DNA of 6,726 nucleotides from CAG-557 sp045540315 (lineage in GTDB: Bacteria > Bacillota > Clostridia > Oscillospirales > Acutalibacteraceae), in NCBI GenBank assembly GCA_045540315.1, contig JAZQHA010000082.1, positions 1 to 6,726 on the forward strand, given 5' to 3'. The notes under the pieces are model-generated. The model was given only the letters and a program-made list of their open reading frames with translations. It did not search any database and had not been told where the DNA came from. This document shows positions 1 to 4,990 of this stretch, in pieces (position 1 is the first letter of the stretch; the number at the start of each line of letters is the position of its first letter). A program made the translations under genes and the position numbers.

Positions 1-1143
1 TTCAACAACAGTAGATCCATCACCCATGGCTGTCAGCTCCGCCGCAGCAGCGTAGCTTATAGTGCCTGCAACGAGGTCACCAGTTGTCGCGTCATCGCTG
101 AAAGCCTTGAACGCGTGCACAACCACATATTGCCCGGGCACTCCTCCGTCGTAGGTGACGCTCAAACTTGTATTACCGGCGTTTTGGCTTAGGCTCATCT
201 CACGTGGCGTGAATTTAAAACTGTTGTCCGCCTTTTGCTTCAGGTACATCCCGTAGCTCGGGAGGGCATCGCCAGTCTTCACACCGAAAGCGCTTGACCC
301 CGAAATTTCAATTTTTTTCTCGCCGCTGGTCGCCCAACCGGCGAGATTCGCAGCTGACGCTGCAGATGCAAAGCGTACAAATGACAGATTTATTCGAAAA
401 GCGGCAGCTACCGAGTGACCGTAATCCACGAGGTTCCTGTTGACACAGAGGTCGCGAGAGGAAAGGAGAGCATAGCCAGCATCGTAGCCGTTAGGCGAGC
501 GCTGCCAGCTCCATCCGCCCGTCCAGTAGCTTATCGGAATTAATCGGTTTTTGCCTGACGTTTTGGCATCCGTCTCGAAATCCGGTAGGCTGATATCGTC
601 CGCGCCCCAGCTGAGCAGATAATGGTTGACCCAATTCCCGTCAGTATCCCAACTAATCGCACCACTTGGCAGGAAGAACTTGTCTGTCGTAGCGTAGGGC
701 TCACCGTCTTTCTCAATAGCATTGTCAGCACCTCTTTTAAGCACGTTCGTGCTAACCGTGCTGGGCTGCACCAGGGCGTATTCGGCCGCGCTAAAGTGGC
801 TGGCGTAGCCGGTTTGGTTGTCGCTGCCGTCAGTTGAGTTTATGTAGCTAGTCGCATCATCTTTGCCATCTCTCGCGCCGTTGTTCAGGTACCACCGCAC
901 GTCGCTATTGCCCCAGTGATTCGCCTTTGTGTCCGTGTCGAACTGTAGGACCGAAATATGCGTCGCCTCCACAAAGCTGTGCCCACCAAGCGGTACGCAC
1001 ATAAGTACCATCGCCACGCACAGCGTCACAGCCAACAATTTTTGGGCAACTTTTTTATGTAACCTTGCCCCCCCCCCTAATTTAAATAGAGTTAATTTGT
1101 GCGTTTTGCATTTTTCACGTATAATATTCAACATTTTGTTCAT
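1..1143 (-). CDS. Secreted DUF6273-type surface protein, N-terminal part (runs off window)
   Basis: An uninterrupted 381-codon frame runs from ATG at 1143 to the window edge with no stop. AGGGGTG lies about 11 nt before the ATG, and a consensus promoter lies upstream. Residues 1-35 form an unusually long, basic n-region; residues 36-50 are hydrophobic (LLAVTLCVAMVLMCV), with a likely signal-peptidase site near VEA (58-60). Residues about 65-262 resemble the DUF6273 domain of clostridial exported proteins: HWGNSDVRWYLNN, then FSAAEYALV, TTDKFFLPS, ISYWTGGWSWQRSP and finally VAAAFRINLSFVRFASA. Residues 270-381 begin a repeat-like beta-rich segment usual after this domain. The remaining C-terminus, where a sorting or wall-binding signal would be expected, is outside the window. 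Codons 23-25 are encoded by a run of ten G. GC content is near 60% in sampled stretches, well above cotJ or manA. The DUF6273 assignment is from remembered motif patterns; molecular function is unknown. Confidence 0.8.
   Translation of the reverse strand, partial: MNKMLNIIREKCKTHKLTLFKLGGGARLHKKVAQKLLAVTLCVAMVLMCVPLGGHSFVEATHISVLQFDTDTKANHWGNSDVRWYLNNGARDGKDDATSYINSTDGSDNQTGYASHFSAAEYALVQPSTVSTNVLKRGADNAIEKDGEPYATTDKFFLPSGAISWDTDGNWVNHYLLSWGADDISLPDFETDAKTSGKNRLIPISYWTGGWSWQRSPNGYDAGYALLSSRDLCVNRNLVDYGHSVAAAFRINLSFVRFASAASAANLAGWATSGEKKIEISGSSAFGVKTGDALPSYGMYLKQKADNSFKFTPREMSLSQNAGNTSLSVTYDGGVPGQYVVVHAFKAFSDDATTGDLVAGTISYAAAAELTAMGDGSTVVE
1068..1077 (-). repeat. In-frame poly-G (G10) homopolymer tract near the 5' end of the surface-protein gene
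   Basis: Ten consecutive C on the plus strand are ten G in the coding strand, covering codons 23-25 and the first base of codon 26. With ten G the frame continues through the signal peptide. With eleven G it stops at a TAA five codons past the tract; with nine G it stops at a TGA fourteen codons past it. Tracts of this length are prone to slipped-strand mispairing, so this is a candidate contingency locus. A homopolymer-length sequencing error is the main alternative. Confidence 0.75.
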
Positions 1144-1185
1144 ATAATTCTTAACACCCCTAATTTATTTTTGATTTATAGCTTT

Positions 1186-1214
1186 ATATTAACAGTAAAT
1201 AAAGCGGCTGTCAA
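1186..1214 (-). promoter_or_regulatory. Sigma-A-type promoter of the surface-protein gene
   Basis: On the minus strand TTGACA (1214-1209) is followed by a 17-nt spacer and TAATAT (1191-1186). The predicted start is near 1179, giving a leader of about 36 nt that carries AGGGGTG before the ATG at 1143. Only the -10 box departs from consensus. Confidence 0.75.
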
Positions 1215-1356
1215 GAACAATTTGTGGAAGTTTTAAGGTTGCCGTGAAAATATTTTTTATTTTAATGGATCTAAAATATCGTGTGTGCACAATTAACAAC
1301 AAGGCTTATTTTAACTTGGGTGTTTCGATGTTTTTTGCAACCTGCACTAAAAACTA
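1215..1356. other. AT-rich divergent intergenic region
   Basis: This stretch lies between the two divergent promoters of the surface-protein gene and the double-glycine peptide gene. I see no ORF, tRNA or convincing hairpin in it. It is AT-rich, unlike the GC-rich genes on either side, and is the natural place for shared regulatory sites, but none could be identified. Confidence 0.5.
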
Positions 1357-1385
1357 TTGATTGCTCGGAGAATAAATGTTACAAT
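1357..1385 (+). promoter_or_regulatory. Sigma-A-type promoter of the Cys4 double-glycine peptide gene
   Basis: TTGATT (1357-1362), a 17-nt spacer and TACAAT (1380-1385) lie 48 nt ahead of the ATG at 1434. The predicted transcript starts near 1392 and carries AAAGGGAG (1418-1425), about 8 nt before the start codon. Confidence 0.65.
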
Positions 1386-1433
1386 TAGTTTGAAGCAAAA
1401 TTCAAATTTAATTTTTTAAAGGGAGATGGTACT

Positions 1434-1691
1434 ATGTTTGGTAAGAAAAAACGGCAACGCAACGACGTTGCGGAAGTGACAAAAGCCGGTGTGGCGCCAA
1501 CGGCGGAGCTGAGTGACGACAAATTGGAGGACGTTGCCGGCGGTGGTTGGTATGGCCAACCGTCCACTTGGTTTTGTCCGGACTGCGGTGCAGCCCATCC
1601 CAACACCTCGAATGCAGTGCGCAAATGCAGCTGCGGGTGGTCGGAGCTGCCGGAGAAGAAGTCCAGCGACCGGTGGTGGGAACAGCACTAA
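1434..1691 (+). CDS. Small double-glycine-leader peptide with Cys4 zinc-ribbon-like core (RiPP/bacteriocin-like)
   Basis: This 85-residue peptide has its own promoter and a good ribosome site (AAAGGGAG). Residues 1-37 look like a leader: a basic start (MFGKKKRQR), then the acidic ELSDDKLEDVAGG (25-37). That pattern matches the LSDxELxxVxGG motif that ends Nif11-like and class II bacteriocin leaders, where a C39 peptidase cuts after GG. The predicted 48-residue core is rich in Trp and Gly and contains CPDCG (48-52) and CSCGW (65-69), a CxxC...CxC arrangement that could bind zinc, form disulfides or be modified. No modification enzyme, C39 transporter or immunity gene is present in the window. 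It is divergent from the DUF6273 surface-protein gene and shares its high GC. The precursor reading is an inference; a plain small zinc-ribbon protein is the alternative. I do not recognise a named family for the core. Confidence 0.75.
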   Translation: MFGKKKRQRNDVAEVTKAGVAPTAELSDDKLEDVAGGGWYGQPSTWFCPDCGAAHPNTSNAVRKCSCGWSELPEKKSSDRWWEQH

Positions 1692-1911
1692 GTATGGGCA
1701 TCGTCTGTGCTGCTGAATCTGAGGTGGCTTGCTGACGGCGGTGCGTTGGCGTTTCTTTAGTGACAGAGACCGCTTACCTACTGGCACGCTGACGACTGTG
1801 TTTAAGTTAACGTGAACGTTCGCTGCGATGATATTGCTGGTTTCTGATGCGTTGGAAGTCTACTAGTCGTGATTGGTGTCGGATTTTCATCTTAATTTTC
1901 ACACAAATATA
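1692..1911. other. Intergenic region without recognisable gene
   Basis: This lies between the double-glycine peptide gene and the convergent cotJ operon. The first 150 bases or so keep the higher GC of the peptide gene, then the sequence turns AT-rich. I found no ORF with a ribosome site and only a short AACG/CGTT hairpin near 1808-1820. It may be an untranslated tail of the peptide transcript. Confidence 0.5.
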
Positions 1912-1946
1912 AATACCGTGAATGTTTATTTCACTCACGGTTTTAG
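1912..1946. terminator. Probable bidirectional terminator between peptide gene and cotJC
   Basis: ACCGTGA (1915-1921) pairs perfectly with TCACGGT (1935-1941) around a 13-nt loop. The stem is flanked by A-rich sequence on the left and TTTT on the right, so it can work for the plus-strand peptide transcript and for the minus-strand cotJ transcript, which ends at 1951. The stem is short and the T-tracts are interrupted, so termination may be weak. Confidence 0.5.
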
Positions 1947-1950
1947 TTAT

Positions 1951-2562
1951 TTATTTGTTTTTACATTTTTTATCAAATGAAGGGTTAAATGCATAAAAGT
2001 TCTTGCTGTCGAGTTTATCTGTTAAGATGCGTAAGCCTTCACCAAAGCGTTGGTAGTGAACAATCTCGCGTTGACGTAGAAACTTGATTGCATCTGTAAC
2101 ATCTGGATCGTCGCAAAATCGTAAAATGTTATCGTATGTTGTTCGCGCTTTTTGTTCTGCAGCTAAGTCTTCATGCAAGTCTGTGATTGGGTCACCTTTC
2201 GATTGAAGATATGCTGTGGTAAACGGTACACCCGCCGCCGAACTCGGATACACTCCAGTAGTATGGTCAACGAAGTATTGGTCGAACCCGGATTTCTTAA
2301 TTTCTTCTATGGAGAGGTCTTTTGTTAATTGATATACAATCGCACCAATCATTTCTAAGTGTGCTAATTCTTCTGTACCTATATCTGTTAATATGGCTTT
2401 TAGTTCCGGGTATGGCATAATATAACGTTGGCTAAGATATCTCAGCGATGCGCCTAGTTCTCCATCTGGACCACCATATTGGCTAATTATAAGCTTTGCC
2501 AGTGCAGGATTTGTACGCTTTATATTAACAGGATACTGCAATTTTTTCTCATAAACCCACAT
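1951..2562 (-). CDS. cotJC: Spore coat protein CotJC, manganese-catalase family
   Basis: This 203-residue protein begins MWVYEKKLQYPVNI, the canonical CotJC start. The family is a component of the spore coat related to dimanganese catalases. By spacing, the metal ligands of the catalase family are all present: Glu35, Glu65 and His68 (in GTEELAHLEM), Glu136 (in AAEQKARTTYD) and His169 (in REIVHYQRF), so peroxide-degrading activity is plausible. I chose the ATG at 2562 over the in-frame ATG at 2574. The ribosome site AAGGAGG (2581-2575) directly abuts the 2574 codon with no spacing but is 12 nt from 2562, and the chosen start matches the family N-terminus. It is the last gene of cotJABC, one base after the cotJB stop, and is followed by the hairpin at 1912-1946. 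It is somewhat longer than the roughly 190 residues usual for CotJC because of a Lys-rich C-terminal tail. Confidence 0.95.
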   Translation of the reverse strand: MWVYEKKLQYPVNIKRTNPALAKLIISQYGGPDGELGASLRYLSQRYIMPYPELKAILTDIGTEELAHLEMIGAIVYQLTKDLSIEEIKKSGFDQYFVDHTTGVYPSSAAGVPFTTAYLQSKGDPITDLHEDLAAEQKARTTYDNILRFCDDPDVTDAIKFLRQREIVHYQRFGEGLRILTDKLDSKNFYAFNPSFDKKCKNK

Positions 2563-2563
2563 A

Positions 2564-2824
2564 TTATCTGTCATCCTCCTTGATGGTATCCCATGGCCAC
2601 GGATTTGAAATCCACGCCCAATGGTTTCCTTTTGTAGATAGAGCCTTTAAGGGTCCAAATTTGTCTTCAAAATCATGCCGTAACTCGTTTGATTTTGCTA
2701 CATAATCTTTGAGTTTGGCTATGGCGGCACTGTCGTGTGGGTGTGAGTCTAAAAATAAATTGAGCTCAACTATAGCGAAGTCATATGAAGCTATACATTT
2801 TAACAACTCTTCTCTTGTACTCAT
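2564..2824 (-). CDS. cotJB: Spore coat protein CotJB
   Basis: This 86-residue protein matches the CotJB family in length and motifs: an N-terminal helical region (REELLKCIASYDFAIVELNL), a central FLDSHPHD segment and the Trp/Pro-rich C-terminus WISNPWPWD. CotJB is a small protein needed together with CotJA and CotJC for assembly of the CotJ proteins into the inner spore coat; it has no known enzymatic activity. Its start codon overlaps the cotJA stop in an ATGA junction and GAGGTG lies about 9 nt upstream, so the two are probably translationally coupled. Its stop is one base before the CotJC start. Confidence 0.93.
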   Translation of the reverse strand: MSTREELLKCIASYDFAIVELNLFLDSHPHDSAAIAKLKDYVAKSNELRHDFEDKFGPLKALSTKGNHWAWISNPWPWDTIKEDDR

Positions 2825-3018
2825 CTCTTTAACACCTCACAACCGCAAAAAGGTTTATCTAGGCAAGGAAAAAGTGTTCCTCTTTGTAGTCCTTGTTCCG
2901 CTGAATAAATTACAACGGGATTTTGAAAAGGTACATACGCCATAGCTACCACGGGCTCTTCTGGTAACGGAGAAATAACATGTTTATGCGCTTGCATATT
3001 TGTCAAGTTATTTTCCAT
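2821..3018 (-). CDS. cotJA: Spore coat-associated protein CotJA
   Basis: This 65-residue protein carries the CotJA signature AMAYVPFQNP followed by the family pattern GLQRGTLFPCLDKPFCG near the C-terminus. It is the first gene of the cotJABC operon and in Bacillus is needed for incorporation of CotJC into the coat. AAGGATG lies about 7 nt before the ATG. It is a little shorter than the Bacillus protein, mainly at the N-terminus. Two Cys flank the KPF motif. The operon's expression in the mother cell is expected from the family and supported by the promoter at 3068-3095. Confidence 0.93.
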   Translation of the reverse strand: MENNLTNMQAHKHVISPLPEEPVVAMAYVPFQNPVVIYSAEQGLQRGTLFPCLDKPFCGCEVLKR

Positions 3019-3067
3019 ACATTCACATCCTTATAGCAAATTAAATCAAAAATATTGATTCTATACT

Positions 3068-3095
3068 ATCGTATGTGCAAATATATTTTTTCGTG
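3068..3095 (-). promoter_or_regulatory. Candidate mother-cell (SigK/SigE-type) promoter of cotJABC
   Basis: On the minus strand CATACGATA (3075-3067) fits the SigK -10 pattern CATANNNTA and most of the SigE pattern CATACAHT. A CAC (3095-3093) sits 17 nt upstream, the spacing expected for the SigK -35 AC element. The transcript would start near 3061, about 42 nt before cotJA. No good sigma-A promoter was seen there. B. subtilis cotJ is SigE-dependent, so which mother-cell sigma factor acts here is uncertain. Confidence 0.5.
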
Positions 3096-3131
3096 ATACT
3101 TTAAAGTCATCGATAAATGCTTTTATCAAAA

Positions 3132-3146
3132 CTAAACATCGTTTAG
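3132..3146. repeat. Short perfect inverted repeat upstream of cotJ promoter
   Basis: CTAAAC and GTTTAG form a 6-bp stem with a 3-nt loop between the terminator of the exported-protein gene and the cotJ promoter. On the minus strand it is followed by TTTTG, so it could back up the terminator or be an operator. It may also be chance. Confidence 0.3.
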
Positions 3147-3166
3147 CTTATCAAATGTTCATAAAA

Positions 3167-3195
3167 CAAAAAAGCACCCGAAGGTGCTCTTTTTA
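3167..3195 (-). terminator. Rho-independent terminator of the small exported-protein gene
   Basis: On the minus strand AGCACC, a TTCG tetraloop and GGTGCT are followed by TTTTTT, beginning about 20 nt after the stop codon at 3209. It is a textbook terminator. The plus strand also ends in a TCTTTTT run. It isolates the cotJ operon from the upstream gene. Confidence 0.9.
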
Positions 3196-3208
3196 TCATC
3201 TAGACACA

Positions 3209-3586
3209 TTAAACGGGAGCATTTTGGCAGCCATCAGCATACAGGTCCATTGCCGTGAAAACCAGGCCAAAAATCAAGCCCAAACTAGCCGCTGGTCCCG
3301 GAACCAAAAGCCCTATCAATGACCAAAAAAATCCCGTAAAAGCAATTTTAAACGGATGACGGAATACTTCTTTCCAGCCATAAAAATGTTTTGACAAAGT
3401 CGCCGAATCAGTTTTGTCGCATTTTTTCTTTTCGGTTGTAGTCTTAGCCTCGTCATTGCGCGCAGGTTCTTCTTGTAGGTTTGTAGATTGAGTAACCTCT
3501 TTAGGATTTACATCAGCTGCATTTGAAATAAGACTTACAGTGAACAAACACAAAAAGCTGAAAAATAAAGACAACAGTTTTTTCAT
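3209..3586 (-). CDS. Small exported protein of unknown function
   Basis: This 125-residue protein has AGGAGA about 8 nt before its ATG, a perfect consensus promoter and a strong terminator, so it is very likely a single-gene unit. Residues 1-23 are a clear signal peptide (MKKLLSLFFSFLCLFTVSLI, cleavage near SNA). Residues 25-66 are hydrophilic, rich in Thr, Lys and Glu and probably disordered. FYGWKEVFRHPFKIAF (68-83) leads into a hydrophobic stretch (about 80-113) broken by VPGP (95-98), which could be a membrane hairpin or a Gly/Ala-rich membrane-active segment. Cys56 and Cys120 are the only Cys after the signal peptide and might form a disulfide. I do not recognise the family. Its position beside cotJ does not show a sporulation role, because its promoter is vegetative-type. 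Confidence 0.8.
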   Translation of the reverse strand: MKKLLSLFFSFLCLFTVSLISNAADVNPKEVTQSTNLQEEPARNDEAKTTTEKKKCDKTDSATLSKHFYGWKEVFRHPFKIAFTGFFWSLIGLLVPGPAASLGLIFGLVFTAMDLYADGCQNAPV

Positions 3587-3619
3587 ATTATAAGTCTCCT
3601 GTCGTTAATTATTACTCAT

Positions 3620-3648
3620 ATTATAGTATAAACTTCAACAAATGTCAA
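3620..3648 (-). promoter_or_regulatory. Consensus sigma-A promoter of the small exported-protein gene
   Basis: TTGACA (3648-3643), 17 nt, TATAAT (3625-3620): a perfect match to consensus at optimal spacing on the minus strand. The start is expected near 3613, about 27 nt before the ATG. So strong a promoter suggests either high constitutive expression or control by a repressor; candidate operator repeats overlap the -35 box. Confidence 0.85.
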
Positions 3649-3721
3649 CAATGTCCATTTAGAAGTTGCATATTAAATTTTCCATAAATTTATGCATAAA
3701 GTTAAATAGTTGACATTGTCA
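3641..3721. repeat. Inverted GACATTGT-type repeats flanking the exported-protein promoter
   Basis: AATGTCAAC (3641-3649) is repeated inverted as GTTGACATT (3709-3717). The second copy lies in the perfect palindrome TGACA-T-TGTCA (3711-3721). On the minus strand the promoter copy reads GGACATTGTTGACA, sharing GACATTGT with the second site. These could be two binding sites of one regulator covering the -35 box. There is no gene on the plus strand here, so the distal copy is not explained as a promoter. Confidence 0.4.
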
Positions 3722-3839
3722 TACGGCATACTAAAAGCAATATAGTCTTAACTTTAATCTAACAATCGTGGTTAAGCAATTCAACATTATTGAGAGTGGT
3801 TTCGGCAAAAAGCTATTACAGCATGTAGCAATCGATTTA

Positions 3840-3876
3840 TAAAAATAAAAAACCAAGCCATATAATAGCTTGGTTT
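3840..3876 (-). terminator. Rho-independent terminator of the tRNA-Thr pair
   Basis: On the minus strand AAACCAAGC and GCTTGGTTT form a 9-bp stem around a 9-nt loop, followed by a T-rich tail (TTTATTTTTA). It starts about 10 nt after the CCA end of the second tRNA. Confidence 0.85.
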
Positions 3877-3885
3877 AAATAAGTT

Positions 3886-3961
3886 TGGAGCTGATAAGCG
3901 GATTCGAACCGCTGACCTCATCCTTACCAAGGATGTGCTCTGCCTACTGAGCTATATCAGC
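3886..3961 (-). tRNA. tRNA-Thr (anticodon GGT)
   Basis: The 76-nt minus-strand cloverleaf is complete. The acceptor GCTGATA pairs with TATCAGC; the D-arm is GCTC/GAGC with AGTAGGCA; the anticodon stem CATCC/GGATG encloses the loop TTGGTAA (anticodon GGT); the T-arm AGCGG/CCGCT encloses TTCGAAT. The discriminator base is T and CCA is encoded. It reads ACC and ACT codons. It is the second gene of a two-tRNA unit, 17 nt after the CGT isoacceptor and just before a terminator. Confidence 0.96.
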
Positions 3962-3978
3962 ATGAATTATAAAACAAA

Positions 3979-4054
3979 TGGAGCTGGAGAAGAGACTTGA
4001 ACTCTCGACTTCATCATTACGAGTGATGTACTCTACCAACTGAGTTACTCCAGC
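3979..4054 (-). tRNA. tRNA-Thr (anticodon CGT)
   Basis: The 76-nt minus-strand cloverleaf is complete. The acceptor GCTGGAG pairs with CTCCAGC; the D-arm is ACTC/GAGT; the anticodon stem CATCA/TGATG encloses CTCGTAA (anticodon CGT); the T-arm GAGAG/CTCTT, with one G-U pair, encloses TTCAAGT. The discriminator is T and CCA is encoded. It reads ACG codons. It is the promoter-proximal gene of the tRNA pair. Confidence 0.96.
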
Positions 4055-4069
4055 ATTTAAGTTTTGATT

Positions 4070-4098
4070 ATTATATCAAATAAACTTTATAAAGTCAA
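4070..4098 (-). promoter_or_regulatory. Promoter of the tRNA-Thr pair
   Basis: TTGACT (4098-4093), 17-nt spacer, TATAAT (4075-4070) on the minus strand, about 15 nt ahead of the first tRNA. This is close to consensus, as expected for a stable-RNA gene. Confidence 0.8.
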
Positions 4099-4212
4099 CA
4101 ACGGGATATTTCAGGTGGTGCCATAATTGCGTGGTTATATGAAATCTGTGAGGGAAAAGCGTTAACGAAAAAATTTGAGCACGGCTTTTGTTGTTTTTAG
4201 GTGGCAAAAAAG

Positions 4213-4567
4213 CACTTTAAACACCGATATAAAGCCGAAATATAGTGCTTCGAGCCAGATTTTATGCCATTTTAATGGTGTAAGTCTGACTTTTGTTTTT
4301 TAGAGACGTATGTGTGCTGAGATAGAACACTTTTGACTATGCTGCATGTACATCAGCATAGTGCTGGCGTACTTTCACAGAACTATCTACCTACTGTTGA
4401 ATTTATTACCGATTTCGGTCAAATGTGATATTGTATCCTACGCTTTTTGTTGTTTGTCGTTGCTTACAATTGCCATTAAGTGACCCCTGTTTTTTCACGA
4501 CAAAGCTGTAAAGCTCGTCAATTTCAATTATTTTGATGCTCTCGTTGGATACTTTTTTCTCAGCGTT
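4213..4567 (-). pseudogene. Decayed IS1-family transposase remnant
   Basis: One minus-strand frame from 4567 keeps recognisable transposase sequence despite five in-frame stops (at about 4403-4408 twice, 4391-4393, 4337-4339 and 4262-4264). It starts NESIKIIEIDELYSFVVKKQ, which contains the first catalytic Asp region of IS1-type DDE enzymes. It continues with VGYNITFDRNR, then (past stops) VDSSVKVRQHYADVHAA, SKVFYLSTHTSLKNKSQTYTI and NLARSTIF. The order and spacing match IS1-family proteins of Bacillota. A short alternative frame reading MAIVSNDKQQ at about 4460-4490 fits the missing piece, suggesting compensating indels. The N-terminal zinc-finger part, the region around the catalytic Glu and both inverted ends are not recognisable. 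It cannot encode an active enzyme. The family call is from memory of conserved motifs. Confidence 0.6.
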
Positions 4568-4844
4568 TTGGTGCATATCTTTTCTTGCATAACGTGCGTT
4601 TATCTTTTTGACTTTCGATGGCTGTGTTTCTGGCTTTTACTTTATTCTTCTCAGCGTAACAATGTGTTTATTAACCATAAATATTTCTATAGGGGAGTCC
4701 TAATTATCTTCTAAAAAATGTTTTTTTCTCACTATTTTTACGCAGCTTCTTGATGCTAGCACATTCTTGAAAGTACAGAAGTTAATGTAGGTTAAACTAA
4801 CAAACACTAGCCACTCAAATTCCTAAATGTATTTTCATGAACTT
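4568..4844. other. AT-rich region with no recognisable gene
   Basis: This stretch probably includes the eroded 5' part of the IS1-type element (its first portion is strongly pyrimidine-rich on the plus strand, as expected of minus-strand coding) and then AT-rich spacer. I found no supported ORF, no RNA gene and no convincing insertion-sequence end. Likewise 4100-4212, between the tRNA promoter and the transposase remnant, shows nothing I can assign. Confidence 0.45.
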
Positions 4845-4879
4845 AGTTGTAAAAATTTCGATAAATATTTTGTACAACT
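4845..4879. repeat. Inverted repeat upstream of the second peptide promoter
   Basis: AGTTGTA-AAAAT (4845-4856) pairs with ATTTT-G-TACAACT (4867-4879), a 12-bp stem with one bulged G and a 10-nt loop. It ends about 30 bp before the -35 box of the promoter at 4910-4938, a position typical of an activator site. It is also possible as the terminator of an eroded unit, though it lacks a T-tract. Confidence 0.4.
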
Positions 4880-4909
4880 GAATGATTCTCGTTTTTTGAC
4901 AAAAAACGC

Positions 4910-4938
4910 TTGACATCGTGATTTAAAATGTGTACAAT
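4910..4938 (+). promoter_or_regulatory. Sigma-A promoter of the second double-glycine peptide gene
   Basis: TTGACA (4910-4915), 17-nt spacer, TACAAT (4933-4938). The expected start is near 4945, leaving a leader of about 46 nt ending in AAAGGAGGG. AATGTGTA is directly repeated across the -10 region (4927-4934 and 4936-4943), and a second TTGACA-like hexamer lies just upstream. Confidence 0.8.
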
Positions 4939-4990
4939 GTGTATCGTGAGCTAATTAACTCACAAATTAACAAAGAAAGGAGGGTTTGTT

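Noticed and set aside
540..731. 63-residue minus-strand ORF
   Set aside because: It lies in a different frame inside the long open frame of the surface protein and has no ribosome site.
622..1147. Plus-strand ORFs at 622-837 and 929-1147
   Set aside because: They are antisense to the surface-protein gene, lack ribosome sites and show no family motifs.
1385..1787. Minus-strand ORFs opposite and plus-strand ORFs overlapping the 1434-1691 peptide gene
   Set aside because: They are shadows of the GC-rich peptide gene, which alone has promoter, ribosome site and a recognisable leader.
2709..2945. 78-residue plus-strand ORF
   Set aside because: It is antisense to cotJA/cotJB, with no ribosome site.
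3710..3732. TTGACA on the plus strand as a possible divergent promoter
   Set aside because: No -10 hexamer at 16-18 nt and no gene on the plus strand downstream before the tRNAs.
4336..4362. 27-bp inverted repeat ACTATGCTG...CAGCATAGT with ATGTACAT in the loop
   Set aside because: It falls inside the IS1-type transposase remnant, matching the coding segment around HYADVHAA, and has no T-tract; treated as chance within decayed coding sequence.
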